In this document: positions 16,565 through 25,218 of the stretch, piece by piece
Numbering within the stretch: the first letter of the stretch is position 1
Layout: each line of letters opens with the position of its first letter
DNA from: Lachnospiraceae bacterium
Lineage (GTDB): Bacteria > Bacillota > Clostridia > Lachnospirales > Lachnospiraceae
Assembly: GCA_017463225.1 (NCBI GenBank)
Contig: JAFTPO010000001.1
Coordinates: 1-64,000, forward strand
Length of the DNA: 64,000 nucleotides
Direction of reading: 5' to 3'
Program-made: the position numbers and the translations under genes
Notes under the pieces: generated by a model
Seen by the model: only the letters and a program-made list of their open reading frames with translations
Told to the model about the DNA's origin: nothing
Database searches by the model: none

Positions 16565-18268
16565 CTACATTTGCTCAGGACAATCAATACCAAGAAGAAG
16601 CATAGCAGATTTGATTGTGCTTCTGGTAAGCTTAACAAGAGCAGCTCTTGCATTCTTTAATTCAGTATCATCTATATTAATTCTATTCGCATTATAGAAT
16701 TTATTAAAGGACTGAGCTACTGCAACTGCAAAACGAGCAACCTGTGATGGCTCATATTTTTCAGAAGCATCAACAACAACCTGTGGGAAACGGTTAATCT
16801 CCTTAAGCAGGTCGATAGAATCAGCATCTGTTATAAGAGAATAATCTATAGGTGCATTTTCATCATAATTCTCAAGGTTTCTTAAGATACTTGAGCATCT
16901 TGCGTAGGTGTACTGAACATAAGGACCTGTCTCGCCATTGAAGTTAAGAAGCTTATCCCAGCTAAAGGAAACATCCTTAATTCTCTGATTGTAAAGGTCG
17001 TTAAATAACACTGCACCAACACCAACCATTTTTGCGGTTCCATCTACATCAGGAATATCCTGTCCCTTTTTCTCCATATTCTCAAGGATAATATCCTTAA
17101 CCTTAGATACTGCCTCAAGAAGAATATCCTCTGCATATATGATATTTCCACTTCTTGTTGAAAGCTTTGCTCCCTCAAGACTTACTAAGCCATAAGGAAT
17201 ATGGATAAGTTGATCCTTAGCCCACTCATTGCCAAGAAGTTCTACAACCTTAAATACCTGGGCGAAGTGAAGCTTCTGCTCCTGGCCTGTAACGTAGAGA
17301 CATTTAACAAAATTGTAGGTATCCTTACGATAGAAGATTGCTGCTAAATCTCTGGTTGCATATATAGAGCTTCCGTCATTCTTAAGTATAAGACATGGAG
17401 CCATATCATAATCTTCAAGATTTACAATCTTAGCACCTTCACTTTCTGTGAGAAGGTTTGCTGAAGTTAATCTATTTACTACGTCATCTGTCTTATCTCT
17501 GTAGAAGCTTTCTCCCAGATAGTAATCGAAGTCCATTCCAAGGAGGTCATAGGTACGCTTGTACTCTATAAGACTTATATCCTTAAACCACTGCCAAATC
17601 TTAAGAGCCTCCTCATCACCCTGCTCCATCTTTGCAAACCATGCTCTGGCCTCATCATTTAATGCAGGATTCTTCTCAGCCTCATCATGGAATTTTACGT
17701 AAAGCTTCATAAGCTCGCCAACACCGTCACGCTTAACAGTTTCCTCATCGCCCCAGGCCTTATATGCAACAATAAGCTTACCAAACTGAGTTCCCCAGTC
17801 ACCAAGGTGATTGATTCTTACAACATTGTACCCAAGCTTTGAGTAAATCTTGTAGAGAGAGTTACCGATGATGGTTGTACGAAGGTGTCCAACGTGGAAG
17901 TTTTTCGCAACGTTAGGAGAGGAGTAATCTATACATATAGTCTGTCCCTCACCTATAGTTGAGCCACCGAAGTTATCTGCTGAAGCAGCTTCAACCATGG
18001 TTTTAACAAATATTTCCTTCTTGATGAAGAAGTTAAGGTAAGCACCCTGAACATCTATCTTCTCAAGATATTCAACTTCACCGATAGCGTCTCTAATATC
18101 TGCAGCTATCATCTGAGGTGCCTTTCTCATAGTCTTTGCAAGTCTAAAGCAAGGAAATGCAAAGTCTCCAAGCTCCGGTTTAGGAGGTATCTCTATGAGA
18201 GAGGAGATATCCTCTATGCTAAGTCCCTCTACATTCTGTGCAAGTAAGTCAACAATTTTAGATTTCAT
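16565..18268 (-). CDS. argS: Arginyl-tRNA synthetase
   Basis: ArgS charges tRNA-Arg. The 567-residue class I enzyme carries the HIGH-type motif HVGH within SSPNVAKNFHVGHLRTTIIGN (about 118-138). The KMSKS-equivalent loop is LSTRSGN, and the C-terminal DALR anticodon-binding domain ends in MLLLGIDCPEQM. The start at 18268 follows TGGAGGA; a longer frame to 18280 lacks a site. It lies 24 nt downstream of the histidine-kinase-like gene and is the last gene of that operon. No T-box is visible. Confidence 0.96.
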   Translation of the reverse strand: MKSKIVDLLAQNVEGLSIEDISSLIEIPPKPELGDFAFPCFRLAKTMRKAPQMIAADIRDAIGEVEYLEKIDVQGAYLNFFIKKEIFVKTMVEAASADNFGGSTIGEGQTICIDYSSPNVAKNFHVGHLRTTIIGNSLYKIYSKLGYNVVRINHLGDWGTQFGKLIVAYKAWGDEETVKRDGVGELMKLYVKFHDEAEKNPALNDEARAWFAKMEQGDEEALKIWQWFKDISLIEYKRTYDLLGMDFDYYLGESFYRDKTDDVVNRLTSANLLTESEGAKIVNLEDYDMAPCLILKNDGSSIYATRDLAAIFYRKDTYNFVKCLYVTGQEQKLHFAQVFKVVELLGNEWAKDQLIHIPYGLVSLEGAKLSTRSGNIIYAEDILLEAVSKVKDIILENMEKKGQDIPDVDGTAKMVGVGAVLFNDLYNQRIKDVSFSWDKLLNFNGETGPYVQYTYARCSSILRNLENYDENAPIDYSLITDADSIDLLKEINRFPQVVVDASEKYEPSQVARFAVAVAQSFNKFYNANRINIDDTELKNARAALVKLTRSTIKSAMLLLGIDCPEQM

Positions 18269-18292
18269 AATGTCCTCCAAATAAGAAAAAAT

Positions 18293-19402
18293 TTATAATG
18301 GGAATTCAAATCGAACAGATGTTCCTGTGGTTATATCCCCGTTTATGTTAAGTGTTCCACCAAGAAGATAAATTATCTCCTGTGCCTTGTGTAGACTTGA
18401 GTACCATGGGCTTGTGGACAGGTAATTATCATTGATTCCTATGCCGTTATCATTTATTTCACACTCAATATTTGTAGGTGTAATGTTAAGCTTAAAATCC
18501 ACCTTATTAGCATTGGAGTGCTTAAATATATTGTCAAAGAAAATATCTAAAAGTAGCATAGTATTGATTACAAATATTGGCTGTAGTGTCAGCTCATAGT
18601 CAGTACAGTCAACATCTGCATCGATTAAATATTCCGGATTATTATCTCTTTGCCGGTTAATAAACTCGTCTATCTGAATCCAAAGAGCTTTATCAGAATC
18701 AATTGCTCCATTAAGTCTGTTGCCAATATCATCAACGTAGCCGGTAATATTTTTTGAGCTTTGAATAGCTTCCTTTACTGTAAGCTTTGCCCGGCTTATG
18801 TCAGTTCCAAGTAAGTATGGGAGAAGCTCCAGCTTGTTGGTCATAGTAAGCATGTTGCTTTTTATATTTCTATCAAGTAAGGTTGCGATAAACGCTTTGT
18901 CAAAGGCGTCCAGCATAAGTACATTGTGTCCGTGATTAACTTCCTTTTTTGTAGGTTCATCTGTTTCTACAAATACAAAGCCTTCATCCTCATCTGTGTA
19001 TTCTGCAGGAGAAAAACGTTGTATAGCCTCCTGTGCCTGGTTGAGGGAATTTAAGCGTCGCTTTAAGCCATTAAGCTTAATCTCTAAGTTTCTGTGCTTG
19101 GAATACATTCCTTCCTTAACATTCTTAAGCTCTTCTATCTGCTGGTCGATAACCTGTCCACGAACATAGTCTGTGTCATCGCTTATGTTAGGAGAGAATA
19201 CACTTTTTCTAGAGTTGGACTTAAAGGCATAGACATCTTTGGTTTTCTCGAGCTCGTCGATTTTGATATCTATCTCAAAGGACTGAGTTTTAAGCTCCTG
19301 AATCTCTTCAAGATTCTCTAGAAATAAATTGTTAAAATAATCAAGCATCTCCTTGTTGGCTGCTGCGATTATACTTAAATCGTCCTTATTATTTGAATCC
19401 AT
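18293..19402 (-). CDS. Cytoplasmic histidine-kinase-like ATPase with coiled coils
   Basis: A 369-residue soluble protein. The N-terminal half (about 1-120) is heptad-rich coiled coil (ENLEEIQELKTQSFEIDIKIDELEKTK and a second stretch). The C-terminal part has a GHKL ATPase fold: N box FFDNIFKHSNANK (about 295) and G1 box NDNGIGIND (about 325), ending in GTLNINGDITTGTSVRFEFPL. There is no membrane segment and no adjacent response regulator. A clear HxE/D phospho-acceptor box is not obvious, so it could be an orphan kinase or a regulatory ATPase. It starts 3 nt after the dacF-type gene ends and is transcribed with it. Confidence 0.72.
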   Translation of the reverse strand: MDSNNKDDLSIIAAANKEMLDYFNNLFLENLEEIQELKTQSFEIDIKIDELEKTKDVYAFKSNSRKSVFSPNISDDTDYVRGQVIDQQIEELKNVKEGMYSKHRNLEIKLNGLKRRLNSLNQAQEAIQRFSPAEYTDEDEGFVFVETDEPTKKEVNHGHNVLMLDAFDKAFIATLLDRNIKSNMLTMTNKLELLPYLLGTDISRAKLTVKEAIQSSKNITGYVDDIGNRLNGAIDSDKALWIQIDEFINRQRDNNPEYLIDADVDCTDYELTLQPIFVINTMLLLDIFFDNIFKHSNANKVDFKLNITPTNIECEINDNGIGINDNYLSTSPWYSSLHKAQEIIYLLGGTLNINGDITTGTSVRFEFPL

Positions 19403-19405
19403 ACT

Positions 19406-20857
19406 CTACCTCCTTCTCGTAGACTTATTGTTATTCCTGCCGGATGCTTTACGCTTTTTTTTCTTAGGTCTTCTTCTAAAGCTGACAGGTAGGAATATTA
19501 CTATCATTACAAATATTATAATCCACAGAGCAAGCTTTTTTAGTATGCTTGTGGCTTTATTTTCAGGAATTGTTCTCAGGCTGCCATCCGCATAGGCTAC
19601 TCTAATGGCTTCAGGATCATCGGAGCGAATATATCCGGAATAGTATACCGGAAGTTCTATATAGGTAAGTTTGTTGTCGTGAACCTTTAAGCTTCCTATT
19701 ATGCCCTGATCGAGCTTGTCTGTAGACAATGTCAGGGAGTTCCAAATGCCGTTTAAATCTGAAGAGTAATTAATTAACAGCTCTTGGTCTGTATCTGCTG
19801 TAAGCTTTAGCTGTCCCGCATTTTCGCAACCATAATACTCATCTAATAGTTTTTGAGCAGATGTCAAATCCTCAGGGGAGAACTCGTAATCCTGAAGAAG
19901 TGTATGATGGTAGTAGTTATAGAACATATAGTCGTAAAGCTTTATGGAATCTGCAAATATATTTGCTTTAGGCTGGGTGTTCATAACTACACATATAAGC
20001 TCCATATCATTGTAGGAAGCCCAGGAAACAAGGGTTCCTCCTGCCTGGTCTGTGTATCCGGTTTTACCACCTGTACAGTATGAGTAGTAGTAATCTGAGG
20101 TTTCACATATAAGCTCGTTGTTCTGCCACAGATACCTTATATCGTTAATCAGATTAGTAGGTGGTACCTCATAATATGTGCATGCAGATATTTCTCTAAA
20201 GGTCTGATTATTTAGTGCTTCTCTGGCCATAAGGGCTAGGTCATAGGCACAGGTATAGTGGTTATCGTCGTGAAGACCATTTACATTTACGAAGTTGGTC
20301 TGAGTACAGCCAAGCTCGGTTGCTCTTTGATTCATAAGGGCAACGAAGGCATCTGTGGAGCCGGAAATGTGTTCTGCGGCGCCTACGCAAACCTCATTGG
20401 CGGAGCTCATCAGTATGGCGTAAAGACCATCCTTCATAGAAATTTGCTCGCCGGTATCAAGTCCTATGTTGGAGCTGTCTCGGTCTATGCCCCATATGGC
20501 ATTTTCGGACATAGTAAGTGTGTCACTCATATTGCCCTGTTCAAGGATTATAAGCGCAGTCATCAGCTTAGTTGTGCTGGCAGGGTACTGCTTGGAGTAG
20601 GCATCCTTTTCGTAGATAACCTGTCCGGTTTTTGCATCCATAACTATGGCGGATTGACAGGTTATAATAGGAAAGCCGTTTTCATCCTTTGTTTCTACAG
20701 GCTCTTCAGTGGTACTCTCCTCAGTATTCTCCTCTGATGTGTCATCAGTGTAAACCTCAGTATCCTCCTGGGCATTCAGGTAGGTAGGGTTTAGGAGAGT
20801 GGAGAGAGTCATTATAAGTATTAATATAGAAGCGAATAATCTCTTCAAAATTCCCAT
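19406..20857 (-). CDS. dacF: D-alanyl-D-alanine carboxypeptidase (PBP5/DacF type)
   Basis: A 483-residue exported penicillin-binding protein that trims the terminal D-Ala from peptidoglycan stem peptides. An N-terminal signal or anchor segment (about 1-29) precedes a Glu/Thr-rich linker. The serine-peptidase S11 domain has S94-T-T-K97, the S152-A-N154 triad and KTG in TGGKTGYTD (about 266). A C-terminal beta domain follows, then a late hydrophobic segment (ALWIIIFVMIVIFLPV) and a very basic tail (RRRPKKKKRK). The C-terminal anchor with the cationic tail inside the cell is unusual but seen in clostridial members. Naming as dacF rather than dacA is uncertain. Confidence 0.85.
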   Translation of the reverse strand: MGILKRLFASILILIMTLSTLLNPTYLNAQEDTEVYTDDTSEENTEESTTEEPVETKDENGFPIITCQSAIVMDAKTGQVIYEKDAYSKQYPASTTKLMTALIILEQGNMSDTLTMSENAIWGIDRDSSNIGLDTGEQISMKDGLYAILMSSANEVCVGAAEHISGSTDAFVALMNQRATELGCTQTNFVNVNGLHDDNHYTCAYDLALMAREALNNQTFREISACTYYEVPPTNLINDIRYLWQNNELICETSDYYYSYCTGGKTGYTDQAGGTLVSWASYNDMELICVVMNTQPKANIFADSIKLYDYMFYNYYHHTLLQDYEFSPEDLTSAQKLLDEYYGCENAGQLKLTADTDQELLINYSSDLNGIWNSLTLSTDKLDQGIIGSLKVHDNKLTYIELPVYYSGYIRSDDPEAIRVAYADGSLRTIPENKATSILKKLALWIIIFVMIVIFLPVSFRRRPKKKKRKASGRNNNKSTRRR

Positions 20858-21058
20858 CCTTCTTAATTATAACTATGGGGAAATATAGCTGTAGAGCTAA
20901 ATCACATAGTTATGGCATTTTATCTATCATATCTTCTTATTATCCTATATTATAGAAAAAATAACAAGGTTATATCTAAAATTTTTTGTGGAAAAGTAAG
21001 CTGTTAGGTGTTATCATACATTAGAATAGAATATATTTGAAAGGGATAAGCATTTGAT

Positions 21059-21703
21059 ATGAGACTTAGAAACGTTAAGGGGTCAAGAGAGACTATTGCA
21101 GTTAGTGATTTTGTAGTTAGAGATGAGGAGTCTATGAAGGGCAAGTGGAGAGAGCGCTTTGGCAATGACAATCCTATTCATATAGAAATCGGAATGGGTA
21201 AGGGCAAATTTATAATCCAGCTTGCAAAGGAGAATCCAAACATCAATTATGTTGGAGTTGAGAAATTCTCCAGTGTTTTAGTAAGAGCTATTGAGAAGCA
21301 GCAGGAAGAGCAGCTTCCAAATCTTCTTTTTGTCAGAATGGAAGCGGAGTACATAGGAAATGTTTTCGATAAGGGAGAGGTAGACTATATTTACCTTAAC
21401 TTCTCTGATCCATGGCCAAAGGATAGACATGCTAAGAGAAGACTTACTTCAGTACAGTTTTTGGAGAGATATGAGGGAATATTAGCTGATGGTGCCGGCA
21501 TAACCTTTAAGACTGATAACAGACCTTTGTTTGATTTTTCATTGGAGCAGATAGATGAGGCCGGTTGGATTAAGGACAACGTGACCTTTGACCTTCACAA
21601 TTCAGAATACGTGGAGGGAAATGTTATGACTGAGTATGAGCAAAAATTCTCAGAGATGGGAAATCCAATATGTAGGGTGGTATTTCATCCAAATAAAAAG
21701 TAA
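21059..21703 (+). CDS. trmB: tRNA (guanine-46 N7) methyltransferase
   Basis: TrmB makes m7G46 in the variable loop of tRNAs. The 214-residue protein has the SAM-binding HIEIGMGKGKFIIQLA motif at about 42-57. The family signature NFSDPWPKDRHAKRRL is near 117-132, with TDNRPLFDFS near 156. Length is normal. It stands alone on the plus strand, divergent from the dacF operon, with GAAAGGG about 13 nt before the ATG, a rather long spacing. Confidence 0.95.
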   Translation: MRLRNVKGSRETIAVSDFVVRDEESMKGKWRERFGNDNPIHIEIGMGKGKFIIQLAKENPNINYVGVEKFSSVLVRAIEKQQEEQLPNLLFVRMEAEYIGNVFDKGEVDYIYLNFSDPWPKDRHAKRRLTSVQFLERYEGILADGAGITFKTDNRPLFDFSLEQIDEAGWIKDNVTFDLHNSEYVEGNVMTEYEQKFSEMGNPICRVVFHPNKK

Positions 21704-21757
21704 CAGCTTATGAATACCCTGAATAGTCTATAATAAGACTATAAGGTAGGTTGATTT

Positions 21758-21895
21758 GTGAGAAGAAGATGTTTAAGAAGGAAAATTAATGCGTATTGCT
21801 ATGGAAAGAGAAGGCTGAACAGGATACTTCTCAATCTATTTAGGAATTTAGAAATTGTGAAAAACTGCCAAAAATGTAAAAAAAATAGGACATAA
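21758..21895 (+). CDS. Possible 45-residue basic peptide
   Basis: A GTG-started frame (AAGGTAGG 7 nt upstream) codes for 45 residues. It begins VRRRCLRRKINAYCYGKRR and ends in NCQKCKKNRT. It has four cysteines, including one CxxC, and a very high Lys/Arg content. It occupies most of the gap between trmB and the tRNA-Lys promoter, which otherwise shows nothing. I recognise no family. It could equally be a chance frame, so confidence is low. Confidence 0.3.
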   Translation: MRRRCLRRKINAYCYGKRRLNRILLNLFRNLEIVKNCQKCKKNRT

Positions 21896-21937
21896 TTCAT
21901 AAAGATAAAATTTTTAAAAATTTTTTTAAAAAAAGGC

Positions 21938-21966
21938 TTGCATTATTTAAAACCTTGTTATATAAT
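21938..21966 (+). promoter_or_regulatory. tRNA-Lys promoter
   Basis: TTGCAT (21938-21943), exactly 17 nt, then TATAAT (21961-21966), placed 43 nt before the tRNA 5' end. A long A/T tract just upstream resembles an UP element. Confidence 0.8.
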
Positions 21967-22008
21967 CGTTTTTGTTCTTGTGAAACACAGGACATCACAA
22001 ATTGATAC

Positions 22009-22081
22009 GGGCCGCTAGCTCATTTGGTAGAGCACCTGACTCTTAATCAGGGTGTGCGGGGTTCGAGCCCCCGGCGGCCCA
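22009..22081 (+). tRNA. tRNA-Lys (anticodon CTT)
   Basis: A standard cloverleaf of 73 nt. The acceptor GGGCCGC/GCGGCCC is perfect, the D arm is GCTC/GAGC, and the anticodon arm is CCTGA-CTCTTAA-TCAGG with anticodon CTT. The T arm is CGGGG-TTCGAGC-CCCCG. The discriminator is A, and CCA is not encoded. Confidence 0.95.
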
Positions 22082-22140
22082 CTTTTAAAGGCATCGGTTT
22101 TGCAGATTTTAAGCTGTGGGGTCGGTGTTTTTTTGTGCGT

Positions 22141-22310
22141 CTAGCGAGCCAAGCAGATTCACGCGGAGCGTGAATCCTCCAAGCACCTTACACCCTCGTG
22201 TAACGAAGTTACAGACGAGGGGGCACGGTGCTTGGGGGATTCCACTGCATGCAGTGGAATCTATTTGGCGAGTACGCAACACATCGCAAGCTCTGCTTGC
22301 GATGTGTTGC
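22141..22310. repeat. Cluster of strong perfect hairpins between tRNA-Lys and the next gene
   Basis: Stems seen: 22156-22176 (GATTCACGC GGA GCGTGAATC); a nested stem 22179-22235 (CCAAGCACC...GGTGCTTGG) enclosing GTAAC GAA GTTAC and CCTCGT/ACGAGG; a 24-nt perfect palindrome 22238-22261; and 22276-22310, a perfect 16-bp stem with a TCT loop. Outer arms near 22141-22160 and 22255-22275 also pair partly. It lies in the presumed transcript between the tRNA and the methyltransferase-like gene. No T-tract follows the stems, so it is not a simple terminator. Confidence 0.75.
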
Positions 22311-22340
22311 CTATCCATTTCCCATCTTAAGGAGATAACC

Positions 22341-23240
22341 ATGAAATACCAGGACATGATAAAAACCGAAAACACAGACAATCGATACCAAGCCTGGACA
22401 CAGTACAGAAACCAGCTTACATCATACATAACAACTGCCCTTAAGGACAACATTCCATCAGATGGCTGGGTTGCCATATGGGGAGCCGGCGGATGCAATG
22501 ATATAGACATAATTAAGCTGTCAAAGGACTATAAGCTTCTTCTCATAGATCGTGATATAGAAACTCTGGAGCTTACGAGAAATCGCCTGGGCATATCAAA
22601 AGACCGCTGTAAGATAGCAGATGTGGCATTTTGGTCCATAGATGAAGAAGACTACAAACTATTTGAGTCCCTGATTATTGACAGAGCGGACCAGGATGAG
22701 CTGGAAATATTTCTAAGAGAATTGGTAGAGCATATGCCTAACCCTGCAAATTTGGAAAAATATCAGGTAGACTGTAGTGTGGTAGTGGGACTTGCCAGCC
22801 AGCTAAATGCCAGGTTAGCCGCATTGCTTTATATGCATAAAGATAAGCTTGGGCATGTTGATATGAATGGGATACAGTCTGTGTTGGATAGCTTAAACAA
22901 AATAGCTGTTGAAAGACTTTACGTGGCATTAAGACAGCTGACAAAGACACTTATTATAACCGGATATGAGGTTGAAAGCTTCGAGTCAATGGAAGAGGCT
23001 GAGACAAGGGGCGCTGAATATGCAGAAGGCTTTGAAACCGGTATGGCAGGAGGATGCTTCCTATCCGGTGAAGAAGAAAAGTATATAACTGTGGCAGGAA
23101 ATGAGCATTGGCATCGCAGAATATATAAGGCTATATTGATGGATAAGCTGGAGGAGCTTGGCCTTGCCCGTATTATGTACTGGAATTTTAGTGAGCAAAA
23201 AACTTATATAATGCTTAACATTGCCCTTCTTGTATGTTAA
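22341..23240 (+). CDS. Putative SAM-dependent methyltransferase-like protein
   Basis: A 299-residue soluble protein. VAIWGAGGCNDIDIIKLSKDYKLLLIDRD (about 41-69) reads as a Rossmann-type motif I followed by the acidic end of strand 2, as in class I methyltransferases. The rest is not recognisable, and no catalytic motif identifies a substrate. The start at 22341 is fixed by AAGGAG 6 nt upstream; the frame continues open far upstream through the hairpin cluster but without a ribosome site. It may be co-transcribed with tRNA-Lys. Function beyond nucleotide or SAM binding is unknown. Confidence 0.65.
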   Translation: MKYQDMIKTENTDNRYQAWTQYRNQLTSYITTALKDNIPSDGWVAIWGAGGCNDIDIIKLSKDYKLLLIDRDIETLELTRNRLGISKDRCKIADVAFWSIDEEDYKLFESLIIDRADQDELEIFLRELVEHMPNPANLEKYQVDCSVVVGLASQLNARLAALLYMHKDKLGHVDMNGIQSVLDSLNKIAVERLYVALRQLTKTLIITGYEVESFESMEEAETRGAEYAEGFETGMAGGCFLSGEEEKYITVAGNEHWHRRIYKAILMDKLEELGLARIMYWNFSEQKTYIMLNIALLVC

Positions 23241-23251
23241 TAAAGATATAG

Positions 23252-23280
23252 TTCACTTGATAATAAAGTTGTGCTATAAT
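23252..23280 (+). promoter_or_regulatory. Promoter of the 23.3-25.2 kb membrane-protein operon
   Basis: TTCACT (23252-23257), a 17-nt spacer and TATAAT (23275-23280) end 35 nt before the first start codon. Confidence 0.55.
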
Positions 23281-23315
23281 CAAGGGGAAAATTCACCGAT
23301 TAGGATGGAAAAAAT

Positions 23316-23915
23316 ATGAAGGACAAGATTTACAATATATTGAGCTTCATAGGATACTCTCTGAGGGAGAAAATGGTACTGCTAAGCATCTTGGGATATA
23401 TATTAATTATAATATCACCTTGGTTTAGCTGGTATTCATCAGCTCTAAGCTACACAGGGGTAAGTGAGGAGACAAAGTTATCTATGTTTGGCTTAGCCGG
23501 AGAGCTGGTAAAGGATAAAAGCTATATAGCGCTTGGTATATTCACTATGCTGGTGGGCTTTGGTCTGCTCATTATAGAATACAAGGATTATAGGATGAAG
23601 CTAAGAAGCAGGTTAGCAGCAACTCTAGCCATAGAGATTATTTTATATATAGTTTTGATAATTATGGTTATAGCAGCTATGAACAATGAAGCTCTTCGGG
23701 AGATAATGAGTTATCGACAGGGAGAGATAAAAGCTCTAGAGTACTGGATTGATGAAGCAACTGGTCACTGTAACAGAGGGGTAGGTCCTGTGCTATATAT
23801 TTCAGGTTTAGCCTTGGCTATATTCTCAAAGGTGGGAGCTTATATTTTATATTTTATAGATTACGTAAAGGATAGCTTAACAATAAAGAAAAGGGGGATA
23901 AATGATGATTTGTAG
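23316..23915 (+). CDS. Multi-pass membrane protein, unknown function
   Basis: A 199-residue protein with about four hydrophobic segments (about 20-38, 64-84, 99-120 and 153-178). No family recognised. It begins a three-gene operon; its 3' end overlaps the next gene by 14 nt. The following two proteins have similar hydrophobic layouts, including a W-rich segment after the first helix (ISPWFSWYSSAL here, MAPFNTWIWYKL in the next). They are probably diverged paralogues acting together in the membrane. Confidence 0.65.
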   Translation: MKDKIYNILSFIGYSLREKMVLLSILGYILIIISPWFSWYSSALSYTGVSEETKLSMFGLAGELVKDKSYIALGIFTMLVGFGLLIIEYKDYRMKLRSRLAATLAIEIILYIVLIIMVIAAMNNEALREIMSYRQGEIKALEYWIDEATGHCNRGVGPVLYISGLALAIFSKVGAYILYFIDYVKDSLTIKKRGINDDL

Positions 23916-24621
23916 TAATTGTAACAAGGAGATTCCTGAGGGAGCAACATATTGTATGGAGTGTGGAGCTCCAATAGATGAGCCGGTGGTGCTTACAAAG
24001 CTTAAGCCTAAGAATGCAGAGGAGGCAGCTGAAGCCGGCGTGATTAAGGAAAAGAAAACACTTAAAGATATGAAGGATTATGAGGGACCATTCTTTGACT
24101 TTAGTGGTTATGTAAAGTCATTGGGAAATGATATGTCAGCCTTACTTGGATTGATAGGTGCCATATTAGTTTACATGGCTCCTTTTAATACCTGGATATG
24201 GTATAAGCTTCACCATGTAAAGGCTACTGCCAATCTGTTTGAACTGGGTGGTAAGCACGGAGAGTTTGCCTTATATTCTACAGGTATTATAGTTTGCGCT
24301 ATATTTATCATACTTAGCTCTATAGATATGATAGCATTTTCAGCATGTAAATATATTGGTCCTCTTAAAATGTTTGAGAAGAATTACATAGTTCGTCTCC
24401 TGCCAATAGTTGTAGCCACTATATTCTTACTTCTTATAATCAATGGAGATAAGTACCAGATGGCTGTTGACAGTATAGCAAGTCAGGTGGAAACAGCTAA
24501 GGCTATAGGTGCTGCATCTAATTACAATGGCGGTACCGGCGCAGGTATGGTGATTCTTATAGTTGGTATGGTAATCTATGGAGTGTCTGTATTACTTGAT
24601 GCTGTAAAGGGGAAGAAGTAA
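23902..24621 (+). CDS. Zinc-ribbon multi-pass membrane protein
   Basis: A 239-residue protein. Residues 1-26 form a zinc ribbon (CSNCNKEIPEGATYCMECGAP, two CxxC pairs). A linker and about four membrane segments follow (about 90-110, 133-155, 170-190 and 211-232). The N-terminal ribbon type is common in clostridial membrane proteins of unknown role. A second ATG at 23905 gives nearly the same protein. Its stop codon abuts the next start (TAATG), showing tight translational coupling. Confidence 0.72.
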   Translation: MMICSNCNKEIPEGATYCMECGAPIDEPVVLTKLKPKNAEEAAEAGVIKEKKTLKDMKDYEGPFFDFSGYVKSLGNDMSALLGLIGAILVYMAPFNTWIWYKLHHVKATANLFELGGKHGEFALYSTGIIVCAIFIILSSIDMIAFSACKYIGPLKMFEKNYIVRLLPIVVATIFLLLIINGDKYQMAVDSIASQVETAKAIGAASNYNGGTGAGMVILIVGMVIYGVSVLLDAVKGKK

Positions 24622-25157
24622 TGGATAACGGATACAATAATTATATGTACGGACAGTATATTCCACCACAGCCACCACAAGCTAAGAAAAGCTTTGTAAA
24701 TGCTAGTATGATACTGGGACTTTTAGGTGCTGTGATAATACTGGTAGGTTTAATGCTTCCGGCTATAGATTTGTCTCATTTTCATTCGGAGGTAGAGCTT
24801 CAGTATAATCTGTTTAAGCTAGGAAAGAATGTTGGACTTATATCAGCTATGTGGAATGTGATTCCCTATGCTATAGTTGGCGGGATTATATTGTTGGTAA
24901 TTCTATCCTTTATAAGGATACCGGTGCTTAAAATATTGCCAGTGGTGCTTATTCTTTGTATGTTTATATTGATGCTGGCGGATATGGGAAATCTTGTAAG
25001 CTGGGCAAACGAAACCTTGGATAAACTGGGAATCAATCTGGAAACTAAAGTTAGTACAGGAGAAATCTTTAAGGCTTTAATGCCTGGTATATATATAATG
25101 GTAGTAGGTGTGATTGTGGCTTTAATTAGCTGCTTCACAAGAATAAAGGAATATTAG
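24621..25157 (+). CDS. Multi-pass membrane protein, unknown function
   Basis: A 178-residue protein with a short polar N-terminus rich in Tyr, Gln and Pro (YIPPQPPQ) and about four hydrophobic segments. It is the third gene of the operon, coupled by TAATG to the one before. It resembles the two preceding proteins in size and helix spacing but lacks a zinc ribbon. Function unknown. Confidence 0.68.
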   Translation: MDNGYNNYMYGQYIPPQPPQAKKSFVNASMILGLLGAVIILVGLMLPAIDLSHFHSEVELQYNLFKLGKNVGLISAMWNVIPYAIVGGIILLVILSFIRIPVLKILPVVLILCMFILMLADMGNLVSWANETLDKLGINLETKVSTGEIFKALMPGIYIMVVGVIVALISCFTRIKEY

Positions 25158-25162
25158 AATAT

Positions 25163-25196
25163 AAAAATAGCACAGCTTAATGCTGTGCCATTTTTA
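25163..25196. terminator. Bidirectional terminator between convergent genes
   Basis: GCACAGC (25170-25176), a 5-nt loop and GCTGTGC (25182-25188) are followed by CATTTTTA and preceded by an A-tract. It separates the plus-strand membrane operon from the minus-strand zinc-ribbon gene. Confidence 0.85.
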
Positions 25197-25218
25197 TGTT
25201 AAAGTATGATAGATTAAA

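Noticed and set aside
22116..22340. N-terminal extension of the methyltransferase-like protein
   Set aside because: The open frame continues through the hairpin cluster by chance; AAGGAG fixes the start at 22341.
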